From positions 1 through 46,129 of the forward strand of contig CAJXBR010000005.1 in assembly GCA_913051755.1 (NCBI GenBank): a DNA stretch of 46,129 nt. Reading direction: 5' to 3'. Below the pieces are notes generated by a model, which made no database searches, was not told the origin of the DNA, and saw only the letters and a program-made list of their open reading frames with translations. The stretch comes from an uncultured Flavobacteriaceae bacterium (lineage in GTDB: Bacteria > Bacteroidota > Bacteroidia > Flavobacteriales > Flavobacteriaceae). Shown here piece by piece: positions 26,972 through 37,167 of this stretch; the stretch's first letter is position 1, and each line of letters begins with the position of its first letter. Made by a program: the position numbers and the translations under genes.

Positions 26972-27370
26972 TTAATAGACGTAGCAGAGTACTTCTCCAC
27001 CTACATTTTCTCTTTTTGCTTGCTTTCCAGTCATCACTCCATTGGACGTAGACATGATGGCAATACCAAGTCCATTGAGCACTCGTGGAATGTCAACAGA
27101 TCCTGTGTACTTACGCAGTCCGGGTGTACTAGCACGCTGGAGCTTTTTGATAACAGGATCTTTAGTGATCGGATCATATTTCAAAGCGATTTTAATCGTT
27201 CCTTGCGCATTGTTATCTTCGTTCTTATAGCTTAGGATATATCCCTGATCAAAAAGAATTTTAGTCATCTCTAACTTAAGTTTTGATGTGGGAATTTCAA
27301 CAACACGAAGTCCTGCGCTGTTGGCGTTTCGAATACGTGTTAAAAAATCTGCTATTGGATCTGTGTTCAT
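26972..27370 (-). CDS. rpsH: 30S ribosomal protein S8
   Basis: 16S rRNA central-domain binder of 132 aa. It begins MNTDPIADFLTRIRNANSAG, and the C-terminal RNA-binding segment is GLGIAIMSTSNGVMTGKQAK. In E. coli S8 is the repressor of the spc operon; no matching site was identified here. It lies 10 bases after rpsN. Confidence 0.97.
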   Translation of the reverse strand: MNTDPIADFLTRIRNANSAGLRVVEIPTSKLKLEMTKILFDQGYILSYKNEDNNAQGTIKIALKYDPITKDPVIKKLQRASTPGLRKYTGSVDIPRVLNGLGIAIMSTSNGVMTGKQAKRENVGGEVLCYVY

Positions 27371-27380
27371 ATCTATTTTT

Positions 27381-27650
27381 TTACCAGCTGGCTTTTCTTA
27401 CACCAGGAATTAAACCTTTGTTTGCCATTTCACGGAACATCACTCTAGAAATTCCAAACTGACGCATATATCCTTTCGGTCGACCTGTCAACTTGCAGCG
27501 ATTGTGCATGCGAACGGGTGATGAGTTTTTAGGTAGCTTTTGTAAACCTTCGTAATCACCAGCTTCCAACAATGCCTTGCGCTTAGCGGCGTATTTCGTA
27601 TTGAGTTTTGCACGTTTGACCTCACGGGCCTTCATCGATTCTTTAGCCAT
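27381..27650 (-). CDS. rpsN: 30S ribosomal protein S14 (zinc-free form)
   Basis: Small-subunit head protein of 89 aa. The C-terminal [19 protein letters not shown] and [11 protein letters not shown] identify it. The length and the single cysteine show the zinc-independent long form, not the 61-aa form with two CxxC pairs. It starts 1 base after the rplE-side junction and precedes rpsH by 10 bases. Confidence 0.96.
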   Translation of the reverse strand: MAKESMKAREVKRAKLNTKYAAKRKALLEAGDYEGLQKLPKNSSPVRMHNRCKLTGRPKGYMRQFGISRVMFREMANKGLIPGVRKASW

Positions 27651-27651
27651 A

Positions 27652-28197
27652 TTAATTGTTTTTAAAAGGCAAGCCCAGATGAGCTAATAATGATTTTGCT
27701 TCTTTATCTGTTTCTGCAGACGTCACAAATGTGATATCCATTCCAGCGATTTTTGCGACTTTGTCAATGTCGATTTCTGGAAAAATAATTTGTTCTGTAA
27801 TCCCAAGGTTATAATTACCTCTACCGTCAAAACCACTCGCCTTGATTCCTTGAAAATCACGAACGCGTGGAAGCGCAGCAGTAACGAGTCTGTCTAAAAA
27901 CTCATACATGCGATCGCCTCGCAATGTGACACGAGCACCAATTGGCATCCCTTTTCGCAACTTAAAGTTAGACACGTCTTTTTTCGATAGAGTTGCCACA
28001 GCTTTTTGACCAGAAATTAATGTCAATTCTTCAATTGCGTGTTCAACAAGTTTTTTGTCAGCAACAGCTGCTCCAACTCCTCGGCTGATCACAATTTTTT
28101 GAAGCTTGGGCACTTCCATGTTGTTGAGATAACTAAATTCTTCAGCCATCGCACCAATAACTCGTTGGTTATACTCTTCTTTTAGTCTAGGTACCAT
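27652..28197 (-). CDS. rplE: 50S ribosomal protein L5
   Basis: 5S rRNA-binding protein of 181 aa that contacts the P-site tRNA. Motifs are [40 protein letters not shown] and [16 protein letters not shown]. The start codon shares one base with the rplX stop (TAATG), so translation is probably coupled. Confidence 0.97.
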   Translation of the reverse strand: MVPRLKEEYNQRVIGAMAEEFSYLNNMEVPKLQKIVISRGVGAAVADKKLVEHAIEELTLISGQKAVATLSKKDVSNFKLRKGMPIGARVTLRGDRMYEFLDRLVTAALPRVRDFQGIKASGFDGRGNYNLGITEQIIFPEIDIDKVAKIAGMDITFVTSAETDKEAKSLLAHLGLPFKNN

Positions 28198-28508
28198 TAG
28201 ATTACTTCTTTTGTTTTACGTGAAATACGCTCCTTGGATTCTCCACTCATTTGGTAACCAACACGTGTTGTTTCACCATTGGGTGTCAGCAACGAAAGGT
28301 TAGAAACGTGGATCGCTGATTCTTTTTCTACGATACCTCCTTGAGGGTTTTGAGCATTCGGTTTGGTGTGACGCTTGATCACATTAATCCCTTCAACAAT
28401 AGCTTTGTCTTTACTCTTAAGCAACTTGAGGATCTTACCTTCAGAACCCTTGTGATCACCAGCTATGACGCGCACTGTATCTCCCGTTTTAATTTTTAAT
28501 TTTTTCAT
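28197..28508 (-). CDS. rplX: 50S ribosomal protein L24
   Basis: Early 50S assembly protein of 103 aa. The KOW motif is [20 protein letters not shown] near the N-terminus, followed by [13 protein letters not shown]. Its stop overlaps the rplE start by one base. Spacing to rplN is 8 bases. Confidence 0.97.
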   Translation of the reverse strand: MKKLKIKTGDTVRVIAGDHKGSEGKILKLLKSKDKAIVEGINVIKRHTKPNAQNPQGGIVEKESAIHVSNLSLLTPNGETTRVGYQMSGESKERISRKTKEVI

Positions 28509-28516
28509 ATTTCGAC

Positions 28517-28885
28517 TTATAAAACCTCAGGTGCTAAGGATATAATTTTCATAAACTTCTTATCGCGTAACTCTCGGGCGACTGGGCCAAAAACTCGAGT
28601 CCCAAGCATTTCGCCGGCTGGGTCAAGCAATACGCAAGCATTCTCATCAAAACGGATATACGATCCATCTGGACGACGAATTTCTTTCTTTGTCCGGACA
28701 ACTACCGCAGTTGACACTTGCCCTTTTTTAGCAGTACCATTTGGAGTTGCATCTTTCACAGAGACGACTATTTTATCACCAATCGATGCGTATCTGCGTT
28801 TGGTGCCCCCGAGGACACGAATTGTGAGAACCTCTCTGGCACCAGTGTTATCAGCAACTTTAAGTCTTGATTCTTGTTGTACCAT
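28517..28885 (-). CDS. rplN: 50S ribosomal protein L14
   Basis: Large-subunit protein of 122 aa at the intersubunit bridge. It begins [20 protein letters not shown], and the conserved core is [19 protein letters not shown] and [19 protein letters not shown]. Exactly the standard length. The start shares one base with the rpsQ stop. Confidence 0.98.
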   Translation of the reverse strand: MVQQESRLKVADNTGAREVLTIRVLGGTKRRYASIGDKIVVSVKDATPNGTAKKGQVSTAVVVRTKKEIRRPDGSYIRFDENACVLLDPAGEMLGTRVFGPVARELRDKKFMKIISLAPEVL

Positions 28886-29142
28886 TATTTTGCTCTTTCA
28901 ATGATTTCCACCAATCTCCAACACTTTGAAGCACTAAGTGGACGCGTTTCCATAATGCGAACGGTATCGCCTACTTTACAATCGTTTTTCTCGTCATGCG
29001 CTACGTACTTCTTTGTTTTTAAAACAAACTTTCCATACATAGGGTGCTTTACACGCTTGACCTCACTCACAACAATAGATTTTTGCATCTTGTCGCTCGT
29101 CACTACACCAATCCGTTCTTTTCTTAAATTTCTTGTTTCCAT
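28885..29142 (-). CDS. rpsQ: 30S ribosomal protein S17
   Basis: 16S rRNA-binding OB-fold protein of 85 aa. [19 protein letters not shown] and [20 protein letters not shown] identify it. It follows rpmC by 4 bases and overlaps rplN by one base. Confidence 0.97.
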   Translation of the reverse strand: METRNLRKERIGVVTSDKMQKSIVVSEVKRVKHPMYGKFVLKTKKYVAHDEKNDCKVGDTVRIMETRPLSASKCWRLVEIIERAK

Positions 29143-29146
29143 AAGC

Positions 29147-29344
29147 TTAGACCTCTTGCGTTTTACGTCGATTCAATTCTGTTTGTAATCTTGCGATTAC
29201 TCTTCGTTGCGTACGCAACTGCAAAGGATTTTCCAAATTAGAAAGCGCATGTGTAAACTTTGCTTCTTTATAGCTTTTTTGCATCTGAGCCAATTTGTCT
29301 TGCAGCTCATCCAATGTCATTGTGTTGACTTCTTTTTGCTTCAT
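29147..29344 (-). CDS. rpmC: 50S ribosomal protein L29
   Basis: Small helical protein of 65 aa at the polypeptide exit, where chaperones and SRP dock. [20 protein letters not shown] and [15 protein letters not shown] are typical. The upstream ATG ([10 protein letters not shown]) is preferred, because the same KQKEV-type start occurs in related bacteria. It is 10 bases after rplP. Confidence 0.95.
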   Translation of the reverse strand: MKQKEVNTMTLDELQDKLAQMQKSYKEAKFTHALSNLENPLQLRTQRRVIARLQTELNRRKTQEV

Positions 29345-29354
29345 TTTTTAACTA

Positions 29355-29774
29355 TTAAGCAGCGTAATCACGCGCAATTACAAATTTTGTTTTAACAGGT
29401 AGTTTTTGAGATGCCAAACGCAAAGCTTCCTTTGCAACATCAATCGGCACACCTGAAATCTCAAATAATATACGCCCTGGTTTCACCACTGCAACGTAGT
29501 GATCCAAAGCCCCCTTTCCTTTACCCATACGAACCTCCAATGGCTTTTTAGTTATGGGCTTGTCTGGGAAAATTTTAATCCACAATTGTCCCTCTCTCTT
29601 CATATAACGGGTCGCTGCAATACGAGCAGCTTCAATTTGACGAGAGGTAATAAACACAGAATCAAGCGCTTTGACACCAAACATACCATTCGATAACCGA
29701 TGTCCACGCTGAGACAGGCCTTTCATACGGCCCTTCTGCATTTTTCTAAATTTTGTTTTCTTAGGTGATAACAT
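29355..29774 (-). CDS. rplP: 50S ribosomal protein L16
   Basis: Large-subunit protein of 139 aa near the A-site t[23 protein letters not shown] starts it, followed by [19 protein letters not shown] and [19 protein letters not shown]. Arg80-region RMGKGKG is the loop that reaches the peptidyl-transferase area. It lies 6 bases after rpsC. Confidence 0.98.
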   Translation of the reverse strand: MLSPKKTKFRKMQKGRMKGLSQRGHRLSNGMFGVKALDSVFITSRQIEAARIAATRYMKREGQLWIKIFPDKPITKKPLEVRMGKGKGALDHYVAVVKPGRILFEISGVPIDVAKEALRLASQKLPVKTKFVIARDYAA

Positions 29775-29780
29775 AATGCA

Positions 29781-30500
29781 TTACTTTCTTCTTCTGCCGC
29801 CTCGGCCAGATCGTTTATCGTTTTTACCTTTTGTGGCGTTTAAGCTCATCCCAACTAGCGGAGATAGCTCGCGCTTTCCATATACTTCCCCTTTCATAAT
29901 CCACACCTTGATACCAATACGACCATAAGTAGTTTTTGCTTCAACTAAAGCATAATCAATATCAGCTCGGAATGTTGATAGTGGAATTCGTCCATCTTTG
30001 TAGCTTTCAGATCGTGCCATTTCGGCACCATTCAAACGACCAGAAATCTGAACTTTAATACCCTCTGCATTCATACGCATGGAAGCAGCAATCGCCATTT
30101 TTATTGCTCGACGATACGAAATTCGACTTTCGATTTGGCGTGCAATACTCGCAGCAACGAGCTGGGCTTCGAGCTCAGGACGTTTGATCTCAAAGATGTT
30201 GAGCTGAACCTCTTTACCCGTAATTTTCTTTAGCTCTTCTTTTAGGCGATCGACTTCTGATCCGCCTTTACCGATGATGATACCAGGGCGAGCAGTCGTA
30301 ATCGTTACCGTCACAAGCTTTAGTGTTCTTTCAATAAAAATTCTAGAAACACTTGCTTTGGCAAGACGAACATGAGCATAACGGCGAATTTTGTCGTCTT
30401 CAGACAATTTATCGCCATAATCTCTTCCACCGAACCAGTTGGACTCCCATCCGCGGATGATTCCTATTCGATTACCTATTGGATTTGTTTTTTGACCCAT
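29781..30500 (-). CDS. rpsC: 30S ribosomal protein S3
   Basis: mRNA-entry protein of 239 aa. [20 protein letters not shown] is the N-terminus, the KH domain holds [20 protein letters not shown], and the C-terminal domain ends in the basic tail [16 protein letters not shown]. Normal length for Bacteroidetes. It is 8 bases after rplV. Confidence 0.98.
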   Translation of the reverse strand: MGQKTNPIGNRIGIIRGWESNWFGGRDYGDKLSEDDKIRRYAHVRLAKASVSRIFIERTLKLVTVTITTARPGIIIGKGGSEVDRLKEELKKITGKEVQLNIFEIKRPELEAQLVAASIARQIESRISYRRAIKMAIAASMRMNAEGIKVQISGRLNGAEMARSESYKDGRIPLSTFRADIDYALVEAKTTYGRIGIKVWIMKGEVYGKRELSPLVGMSLNATKGKNDKRSGRGGRRRK

Positions 30501-30508
30501 AGTCTTAT

Positions 30509-30916
30509 TTAGCTTTGAGAATTATCTTTAGACCCTAATACCAATGTCACATGGTTTGAGCGTTTACGAATTCGATGCGCACGACCCTGAGGTGCCGGAC
30601 GTAATCGTTTGAGCATACGTGCACTGTCTACACGGATTTCTTTTACAAATAAGCCGGCTTTTTCCAAATTGCCGTCTTCATTTTTTGCTTGCCAGTTGGC
30701 AACTGCTGATAATAACAGTTTCTCCAATCGAACTGAAGATTCTTTTGCACTGAATCGGAGAATAGAAAGGGCATTATCAACAGCTTCACCACGAATAAGA
30801 TCTGCCATGAGGCGCATCTTTCGAGGAGATGTTGGGCAGTTGTTGAGCTTAGCAAACGCAATGTGTTTGCGTGACTCTTTAAATTCTTCTGCAGATTTGC
30901 GTTTACGAACTCCCAT
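30509..30916 (-). CDS. rplV: 50S ribosomal protein L22
   Basis: Exit-tunnel protein of 135 aa. Residues about 20-130 hold the fold, with [19 protein letters not shown] at the start and the tunnel-lining hairpin [20 protein letters not shown]. The family usually has 110-120 residues; the extra stretch is the N-terminal [14 protein letters not shown]. It follows rpsS by 2 bases. Confidence 0.97.
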   Translation of the reverse strand: MGVRKRKSAEEFKESRKHIAFAKLNNCPTSPRKMRLMADLIRGEAVDNALSILRFSAKESSVRLEKLLLSAVANWQAKNEDGNLEKAGLFVKEIRVDSARMLKRLRPAPQGRAHRIRKRSNHVTLVLGSKDNSQS

Positions 30917-30918
30917 AG

Positions 30919-31197
30919 TTATTTTTTACCTTTATTTTTTGCTCCTGCATGGCCTCTAAAATTGCGCGTTAGTGAAAATTCACCCAACTTGTGACCCACC
31001 ATATTTTCAGTAATATACACAGGAATAAATTGCTTACCATTGTGAACACCTATTGTTTGACCAACAAAATCTGGTGTGATCATCGATGCACGTGACCAAG
31101 TTTTTATCACATTCTTTTTACCAGAATCCAGGTTTGCCTGTAGCTTTTTTACCAAGCTGTAGTGTACGTAAGGTCCTTTTTTTAATGATCTAGCCAT
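30919..31197 (-). CDS. rpsS: 30S ribosomal protein S19
   Basis: Small-subunit head protein of 92 aa that works with S13. [40 protein letters not shown] and [18 protein letters not shown] are all canonical. It is 3 bases after rplB. Confidence 0.98.
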   Translation of the reverse strand: MARSLKKGPYVHYSLVKKLQANLDSGKKNVIKTWSRASMITPDFVGQTIGVHNGKQFIPVYITENMVGHKLGEFSLTRNFRGHAGAKNKGKK

Positions 31198-31200
31198 ACT

Positions 31201-32025
31201 TTATTTTCTTCTACGTTCAACAATATATCTGTTCGACGCTTTTGTCTTATTTCGCGTACGATACCCTTTTGCAGGAATCCCATTTCTCGAACGAGGATGC
31301 CCACCGGAAGCACGTCCTTCACCACCACCCATTGGGTGATCAACAGGGTTCATTGCTACAGGACGAGTTCTCGGACGTCGGCCCAACCAACGAGTGCGAC
31401 CCGCTTTTCCAGAAACGAGTAACTGGTGGTCGGAGTTGGAAACTGCTCCAATCGTTGCCATACAGTTCGTGAGGATTAAGCGTGTTTCTCCTGATGGTAG
31501 TTTAATAGTTGCAAACTTACCCTCACGAGCCATCAACTGTGCGAAAGAACCAGCACTTCTAGCCAATGTTGCTCCTCGGCCAGGATGAAGCTCAATACAT
31601 GAAATTATTGTGCCTAAAGGGATGTTAGACAGTACCATTGCATTCCCAATTTCGGTTGCAACTTTCTCGCCCGAAACAACCTTTTGGCCTACTTTCAATC
31701 CGTTTTGTGCAATAATATATCTTTTTTCACCGTCTTTGTACTGAGTTAAGGCAATAAAAGCCGATCGGTTGGGATCGTACTCTATGCTCAATACCTCAGC
31801 AGGACTGTCAAAGCGATTGCGCTTGAAGTCGATCATACGGTAGCGTTTTTTGTGCCCCCCGCCTCTGTAGCGTACAGTCATTCGACCGCTGTTATTGCGA
31901 CCACCTGAACGTTTTTTCGGAGCAAGCAAACTTTTCTCCGGCTTATCAGTGGTGATGGCGTCGTAACCATTGACCACTCTACCGCGCTGTCCAGGAGTTA
32001 TAGGTTTAAGTTTTCTAACTGACAT
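31201..32025 (-). CDS. rplB: 50S ribosomal protein L2
   Basis: Protein of 274 aa, needed for subunit association and peptidyl-transferase assembly. The C-terminal signature is [20 protein letters not shown], including the histidine known to be critical in L2. The N-terminal segment [20 protein letters not shown] and the core [19 protein letters not shown] are standard. It follows rplW by 9 bases. Confidence 0.98.
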   Translation of the reverse strand: MSVRKLKPITPGQRGRVVNGYDAITTDKPEKSLLAPKKRSGGRNNSGRMTVRYRGGGHKKRYRMIDFKRNRFDSPAEVLSIEYDPNRSAFIALTQYKDGEKRYIIAQNGLKVGQKVVSGEKVATEIGNAMVLSNIPLGTIISCIELHPGRGATLARSAGSFAQLMAREGKFATIKLPSGETRLILTNCMATIGAVSNSDHQLLVSGKAGRTRWLGRRPRTRPVAMNPVDHPMGGGEGRASGGHPRSRNGIPAKGYRTRNKTKASNRYIVERRRK

Positions 32026-32034
32026 CCTATTTGA

Positions 32035-32325
32035 TTATAAATTACTATAAAAATCTATTTGATCCCCCTCTGCAACCTGTACTAACGCACGCTTGGTTGC
32101 ATTGGTTTTTCCATACTGAATACCGTTTTTATTGAAGCGAGTTCTTCTCTCTGGTCCATAAATCAGTGTTCTTACTTTGTCAACAGTTACGCCATATGTG
32201 GACTCAACTGCTTTTTTGATCTCTACTTTGTTTGCTTTTGGATTTACCAAAAACGTGTAGCGATTTCTCAACTCACTTTCACTTGTTGTTTTTTCTGTTA
32301 CGATAGGTTTGATCAATATGCTCAT
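32035..32325 (-). CDS. rplW: 50S ribosomal protein L23
   Basis: Exit-site protein of 96 aa that docks trigger factor and SRP. MSILIKPIVTEKTTSESELR and YTFLVNPKANKVEIKKAVES identify it, with YGVTVDKVRTLIY following. It lies 6 bases after rplD. Confidence 0.97.
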   Translation of the reverse strand: MSILIKPIVTEKTTSESELRNRYTFLVNPKANKVEIKKAVESTYGVTVDKVRTLIYGPERRTRFNKNGIQYGKTNATKRALVQVAEGDQIDFYSNL

Positions 32326-32331
32326 GAGTTC

Positions 32332-32964
32332 TTATTTTTTATTCAAATTAGAAATGATTGAATTCACAGCGCTTTCTGCCAAAATCAAATGCTGTGTATT
32401 GACAATTTTATAAGTGCTCAATTCTGCATCATTCACAACATCTGCACTTTTCAAATTACGAGCTGACAAATACACGTTTTTTGCTGATGAACCTAGAACT
32501 AACAATGATTTTTTATCAGAAACTCCAAGTGCATTCAACAGTGCTATAAATGACTTAGTTTTTGGCGTATCAAAATCAAAATCCTCAACTACAGTTAAAG
32601 ATTTGTTTTTTGCCTTTAAACTTAAGGCAGACTTTCTTGCCAATCTCTTGACGTTCTTATTTACTTTTTGATTGTAAGAACGAACACGAGGACCAAAAAT
32701 TCGTCCACCACTTCTAAACAATGGGTTTTTGATACTTCCTGCTCGAGCTGTGCCAGTTCCTTTTTGTTTTTTGATTTTGCGAGTACTACCCTTAATCTCT
32801 GCTCGCTCCTTGGTTTTGTGTGTACCCTGTCGCTGATGCGCTAGATATTGTTTTACATCCAAATAAAGAGCATGCTCATTTGGGTTAACTTCAAATACAT
32901 CTTTAGACAAGTCAACTTGTCTTCCTGTATCTTTACCTTTTTGATTTACTACCGATACCTTCAT
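32332..32964 (-). CDS. rplD: 50S ribosomal protein L4
   Basis: Exit-tunnel protein of 210 aa. The extended loop that reaches the tunnel contains KGTGTARAGSIKNPLFRSGG and FGPRVRSYNQKVNKNVKRLA. Two adjacent ATGs overlap the rplC stop (ATGATGA): 32964 gives MKVSVVN, which matches relatives best, and 32967 adds one Met and an ATGA overlap. In E. coli L4 autoregulates the S10 operon; this was not tested here. Confidence 0.96.
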   Translation of the reverse strand: MKVSVVNQKGKDTGRQVDLSKDVFEVNPNEHALYLDVKQYLAHQRQGTHKTKERAEIKGSTRKIKKQKGTGTARAGSIKNPLFRSGGRIFGPRVRSYNQKVNKNVKRLARKSALSLKAKNKSLTVVEDFDFDTPKTKSFIALLNALGVSDKKSLLVLGSSAKNVYLSARNLKSADVVNDAELSTYKIVNTQHLILAESAVNSIISNLNKK

Positions 32965-33581
32965 CATTTCGATATTAAGATGTAACCATTTTTGTGTCCA
33001 GGAACGCATCCCTTCACAACTAATAAATTTTTCTCAGGAACCACTTTCAAAACTCTAAGATTTTGAACAGTAACCCTTTCATTACCCATACGGCCTCCCA
33101 TTCGCATCCCTTTAAAAACACGTGCTGGGTATGATGCCGCACCAATGGATCCAGGAGCACGCAGTCGATTGTGCTGACCATGTGTTGCTTGACCAACTCC
33201 ACTAAAACCATGACGCTTCACGACTCCCTGAAAACCTTTCCCTTTAGAAGTTCCGGTAATGTCAACAAACTCACCTTCGTTGAATAAATCAACTCCGATA
33301 GTATCTCCAAGTTTGTGTTCTGTATCAAAGCCTTTAAATTCAACCAACTTTCGTTTGGTAGAAGTGTTAGCTTTTTTAAAGTGACCCTCAGCGGCTTTGT
33401 TGCTGCTCTTTTTTGACTTATCATCAAACCCAAGTTGCAATGCATCATATCCATCCAAATCTTGTGTGCGTACTTGCGTCACTACACAAGGCCCAGCTTG
33501 AATGACAGTACATGGTAAGTTTTTACCATTCTCGTCAAAGATGCTCGTCATGCCGATTTTTTTTCCAATTAACCCTGACAT
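32964..33581 (-). CDS. rplC: 50S ribosomal protein L3
   Basis: Early-assembly protein of 205 aa near the peptidyl-transferase centre. [20 protein letters not shown], the core [20 protein letters not shown] and [18 protein letters not shown] are canonical. Its stop overlaps the rplD start. A 36-base gap separates it from rpsJ. Confidence 0.98.
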   Translation of the reverse strand: MSGLIGKKIGMTSIFDENGKNLPCTVIQAGPCVVTQVRTQDLDGYDALQLGFDDKSKKSSNKAAEGHFKKANTSTKRKLVEFKGFDTEHKLGDTIGVDLFNEGEFVDITGTSKGKGFQGVVKRHGFSGVGQATHGQHNRLRAPGSIGAASYPARVFKGMRMGGRMGNERVTVQNLRVLKVVPEKNLLVVKGCVPGHKNGYILISK

Positions 33582-33617
33582 ATTGGTTTATTTAGTTATT
33601 CCCTAATGAGAATCCAA

Positions 33618-33923
33618 TTATACTTTAATTTCAACTTCAACTCCGCTCGGAAGCTCTAATTTCATCAACGCATCAATAGTTTTAGAAGACGAGCTGTAAA
33701 TGTCCAATAGACGTTTGTATGAGCTCAACTGAAACTGTTCGCGCGACTTCTTGTTCACGTGTGGTGAACGCAACACAGTAAAAATCTTTTTATGTGTTGG
33801 AAGTGGAATTGGTCCTGTAACCACAGCTCCTGTAGTCTTTACTGTCTTTACGATTTTCTCAGCTGATTTATCAACCAGATTGTAATCGTAGGATTTGAGC
33901 TTAATTCTAATTTTTTGACTCAT
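33618..33923 (-). CDS. rpsJ: 30S ribosomal protein S10
   Basis: Protein of 101 aa in the 30S head; in E. coli it doubles as the transcription antitermination factor Nus[21 protein letters not shown] and [20 protein letters not shown] identify it. It is directly after fusA (14 bases), so the str and S10 operons are fused here, as in many Bacteroidetes. Confidence 0.98.
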   Translation of the reverse strand: MSQKIRIKLKSYDYNLVDKSAEKIVKTVKTTGAVVTGPIPLPTHKKIFTVLRSPHVNKKSREQFQLSSYKRLLDIYSSSSKTIDALMKLELPSGVEVEIKV

Positions 33924-33937
33924 TGTTTTTCAATTCT

Positions 33938-36055
33938 TTATCCGACTGTTGCGGAGATTACTTCCTCTGAGATATTTTTAGGCGTCTCTGCATAATGCGA
34001 AAACTCCATCGTTGATGTTGCGCGTCCAGATGATAATGTTCGCAATGAGGTAACATATCCAAACATTTCTGAAAGAGGAACAATTGCTTTTACCACTTTT
34101 GAACCTGCACGATCGTCCATACTATTGACTTGCCCGCGACGACGATTGAGGTCTCCGACAATGTCTCCCATATTTTCTTCAGGTGTTAACACCTCAAGTT
34201 TCATCATTGGCTCCATAATGACTGCTCCAGCAGCTCTGGCTGCTTCTTTGTAACCAAGCTTTGCTGCCAACTCAAATGACAATGAATCAGAGTCAACAGG
34301 GTGAAAGGATCCGTCTTTAAGAACTACTTTCATTGCGTCAATCTCGAATCCTGCCAATGGGCCATTATGCATGGCATCCTTGAATCCTTTTTCTACAGAT
34401 GGAATGTATTCTCTTGGGACATTGCCACCTTTAATTTCATTGACGAACTCAAGACCTTGCTTACCTTCTTCTGCAGGCTCTATCGTAAACACAATGTCGG
34501 CAAACTTACCACGTCCACCTGTCTGCTTTTTATAAACTTCTCTGTGGTCAGCTAGCTGGGTAATCGCTTCCTTGTATTCCACTTGAGGCTGACCTTGGTT
34601 GACATCGACTTTAAACTCACGACGTAAACGATCAACAATAATATCGAGGTGAAGCTCACCCATACCACTGATAATCGTTTGCCCAGATGCCTCATCCGTT
34701 TTAACTTGGAAGGTTGGGTCTTCCTCAGCGAGTTTACCAAGTGCCATACCCAATTTATCGACATCAGATTTTGTTTTTGGTTCAACTGCAATACCTATAA
34801 CAGGATCTGGAAAGTCCATACTTTCTAAAACAATAGGACTTTTTTCTGCACAAAGCGTATCACCAGTTTTAATATCTTTAAATCCAACAGCAGCACCAAT
34901 ATCTCCCGCTTCAATAAAATCAATGGCATTTTGTTTGTTGGCGTGCATTTGATAGATACGAGATATTCTTTCTTTGTTTCCTGAACGAGTGTTTAGCACA
35001 TATGAACCAGCGTCTAAACGACCCGAATAAGCTCTAAAGAACGCCAAACGTCCAACGTAAGGGTCTGTCGCGATTTTGAATGCTAAAGCCGAAAATGGGT
35101 CAGATACTGTTGGTTTTCGTGAGGTAACTTCATCTGTATCAGGATTTGTACCCTCAATCGCATCTTTGTCTTCAGGCGAAGGCAAATAACGACAAACAGC
35201 ATCCAATAAAAACTGAACACCTTTGTTTTTGAAAGCAGAACCACAAATCATAGGAATAATACTCATATCCTGGGTTGCAGCACGAAGTGCATTGTGAACC
35301 TCATCTTCAGAAATGGTTTCAGGATCTTCGAAATATTTTTCAAGAAGATTTTCGTCATATTCAGCCACAGCTTCGATAAGTTCGCCACGGAATTTTTCGA
35401 CTTCATCCTTCATGTCTTCGGGAATATCAACAACATCAAATGTTGCACCCATATTTTCTTCATGCCATATGATGGCACGATTTTTTACAAGATCAACACA
35501 GCCTTTAAAGTTATCTTCATCGCCTATAGGCAATACAATCGGTACTGCATTAGATTTGAGCATTTCCCGAACTTGCGTACAAACATTAAGAAAATTGGCT
35601 CCCTGGCGATCCATTTTATTAACAAAGCCCATTCTTGGTACTTTATAGTTGTCAGCCAATCGCCAGTTGGTTTCAGATTGCGGCTCTACACCATCAACTG
35701 CTGAAAACAAAAAGACAAGTCCATCGAGTACTCGAAGTGAACGATTGACCTCAACAGTAAAGTCAACGTGACCAGGAGTATCAATAATATTAAAGTGATA
35801 TCCCTTCGCTCCGTCAATTGGTTTTCCTTGGTCGGTTGGAAAAGTCCATTCGCAGGTAGTTGCAGCAGAGGTGATTGTGATTCCACGTTCTTGTTCTTGC
35901 TCCATCCAGTCCATGGTAGCAGCTCCATCGTGAACTTCACCTATTTTGTGACTGACACCTGTATAATATAAAATACGCTCGGTTGTCGTTGTCTTCCCAG
36001 CATCAATGTGGGCAGCAATTCCAATGTTTCTCGTAAATTTTAAATCTCTTGACAT
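33938..36055 (-). CDS. fusA: Elongation factor G
   Basis: Translocation GTPase of 705 aa. The P-loop AHIDAGKT is at 15-22, followed by the switch region with [20 protein letters not shown] and NKMD. Domains II-V follow, with [20 protein letters not shown] and the C-terminal [20 protein letters not shown]. There is a short G-domain insert ([15 protein letters not shown]) of the kind seen in Bacteroidetes. It lies between rpsG (11 bases) and rpsJ, which is the classic str position and argues for the housekeeping EF-G. Confidence 0.98.
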   Translation of the reverse strand: MSRDLKFTRNIGIAAHIDAGKTTTTERILYYTGVSHKIGEVHDGAATMDWMEQEQERGITITSAATTCEWTFPTDQGKPIDGAKGYHFNIIDTPGHVDFTVEVNRSLRVLDGLVFLFSAVDGVEPQSETNWRLADNYKVPRMGFVNKMDRQGANFLNVCTQVREMLKSNAVPIVLPIGDEDNFKGCVDLVKNRAIIWHEENMGATFDVVDIPEDMKDEVEKFRGELIEAVAEYDENLLEKYFEDPETISEDEVHNALRAATQDMSIIPMICGSAFKNKGVQFLLDAVCRYLPSPEDKDAIEGTNPDTDEVTSRKPTVSDPFSALAFKIATDPYVGRLAFFRAYSGRLDAGSYVLNTRSGNKERISRIYQMHANKQNAIDFIEAGDIGAAVGFKDIKTGDTLCAEKSPIVLESMDFPDPVIGIAVEPKTKSDVDKLGMALGKLAEEDPTFQVKTDEASGQTIISGMGELHLDIIVDRLRREFKVDVNQGQPQVEYKEAITQLADHREVYKKQTGGRGKFADIVFTIEPAEEGKQGLEFVNEIKGGNVPREYIPSVEKGFKDAMHNGPLAGFEIDAMKVVLKDGSFHPVDSDSLSFELAAKLGYKEAARAAGAVIMEPMMKLEVLTPEENMGDIVGDLNRRRGQVNSMDDRAGSKVVKAIVPLSEMFGYVTSLRTLSSGRATSTMEFSHYAETPKNISEEVISATVG

Positions 36056-36066
36056 TATTATGTATG

Positions 36067-36543
36067 TTAAAACCTAAAGTGAGAAAATGCTTTGTTAGCT
36101 TCGGCCATTTTGTGTGTATCAATACGTTTTTTTACAGACGCACCTTCTTCTTTTGAGGCAGCGAGAATTTCGGCAGCAAGCTTTTGAGCCATTGATTTTT
36201 CGTTGCGCTTTCGTGAGAAGGAAATTAACCACTTCATAGCGGTTGATATTTTGCGATCTGGGCGGATAGGGTTTGGAATTTGAAAGGTTGCTCCACCAAT
36301 ACGACGACTACGTACTTCGACGTGTGGCATAACATTGGTCAAAGCTTCTTTCCAAATTTCTAACGCTGATTTATCATCGTCCTGTTTTTTCTCATCAACG
36401 ATGTCTATAGCGTTATAGAATATTTTAAATGCGATTGATTTTTTGCCGCTCCACATCAGATTATTTACAAATCTTGTGACAAGTTGGTCATTGAAGCGTG
36501 GGTCTGGTAACAAAGGGCGTTTTTTCGCCGATCTTTTTCTCAT
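36067..36543 (-). CDS. rpsG: 30S ribosomal protein S7
   Basis: 16S rRNA 3'-domain assembly protein of 158 aa. [20 protein letters not shown] and [20 protein letters not shown] are canonical, and it ends [15 protein letters not shown]. In E. coli S7 represses the str operon by binding between rpsL and rpsG. The equivalent gap here (54 bases) contains a strong inverted repeat. Confidence 0.98.
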   Translation of the reverse strand: MRKRSAKKRPLLPDPRFNDQLVTRFVNNLMWSGKKSIAFKIFYNAIDIVDEKKQDDDKSALEIWKEALTNVMPHVEVRSRRIGGATFQIPNPIRPDRKISTAMKWLISFSRKRNEKSMAQKLAAEILAASKEEGASVKKRIDTHKMAEANKAFSHFRF

Positions 36544-36559
36544 GTCTCAAAATTGAGTG

Positions 36560-36577
36560 GTTCAAGCAAGCTTGAAC
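36560..36577. repeat. Inverted repeat GTTCAAGC-AA-GCTTGAAC between rpsL and rpsG
   Basis: A perfect 18-base inverted repeat in the 54-base rpsL-rpsG gap. As RNA it would form a 7-bp stem with a 4-base loop just before the rpsG start. No U-tract follows, so it is not a simple terminator. Its place matches the S7 control site of the E. coli str operon, but the function here is inference. Confidence 0.6.
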
Positions 36578-36597
36578 GTCATTGTTCTACAAATTCT

Positions 36598-36972
36598 TTA
36601 TTTTTTTGGTCGTTTGGCGCCGTATTTCGAACGTCGTTGTAGTCGTCCCTCAACCCCAGCAGTGTCTAGTGCTCCACGAACAATGTGGTAGCGAACACCT
36701 GGTAAATCCTTCACACGACCTCCACGTACGAGAACAATCGAGTGTTCTTGAAGGTTGTGTCCTTCTCCGGGGATGTAGGCATTAACCTCATTGCCATTGG
36801 TTAGTCTGACACGAGCCACCTTACGCATGGCGGAATTAGGCTTTTTCGGAGTTGTCGTATACACACGAGTGCAAACCCCACGTCTTTGTGGGCAAGCATC
36901 AAGTGCCGCAGATTTACTCTTTTTTGAAAGATCTGTTCTTCCTTTACGAACGAGTTGCGAGATTGTTGGCAT
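36598..36972 (-). CDS. rpsL: 30S ribosomal protein S12
   Basis: Decoding-centre protein of 124 aa and first gene of the ribosomal block. [20 protein letters not shown] starts it. [20 protein letters not shown] carries the lysine linked to streptomycin sensitivity (the KKPN motif), and [19 protein letters not shown] the second such lysine, so both look wild type. It is divergent from the SusC gene across 195 bases, and has its own -7 element. Confidence 0.98.
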   Translation of the reverse strand: MPTISQLVRKGRTDLSKKSKSAALDACPQRRGVCTRVYTTTPKKPNSAMRKVARVRLTNGNEVNAYIPGEGHNLQEHSIVLVRGGRVKDLPGVRYHIVRGALDTAGVEGRLQRRSKYGAKRPKK

Positions 36973-37008
36973 ACTACTAATTAGTTTCTTCCCTTATTTT
37001 AAGGGCTG

Positions 37009-37016
37009 CAAATGTA
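37009..37016 (-). promoter_or_regulatory. Predicted -7 element TACATTTG of the rpsL operon
   Basis: An exact TAnnTTTG match on the minus strand, 36 bases before the rpsL ATG. It predicts a leader of about 30 bases, the longest of the promoters seen here. Within it lies CCCTTA-AAA-TAAGGG (36991-37005), a 6-bp inverted repeat at the predicted 5' end. No -33 TTG at normal spacing. Confidence 0.55.
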
Positions 37017-37102
37017 GTATTAATTTTTAATTAAAAAAAAACATGATTGCCAATTTTTTGTATTGTAGAAAAAAATTCGTTTCAGATAAATTTTTAAAAT
37101 TT

Positions 37103-37143
37103 AAACAAATGTTTGTTTTATTAACAAAAAGTTAACATATTTG
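37103..37143 (+). promoter_or_regulatory. Predicted SusC/SusD operon promoter with inverted repeats
   Basis: The -33 element TTTG (37112-37115), 20 bases, then CATATTTG (37136-37143), which differs from TAnnTTTG only at the first base. The ATG follows 24 bases later. Two inverted repeats overlap it: AAACAAA-TG-TTTGTTT (37103-37118) covers the -33 element, and TTAAC-AAAAA-GTTAA (37121-37135) fills the spacer. Both could be operator sites; the DNA is AT-rich, so chance is possible. Confidence 0.5.
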
Positions 37144-37167
37144 CCTATTCCTATAATTATAAAACAT

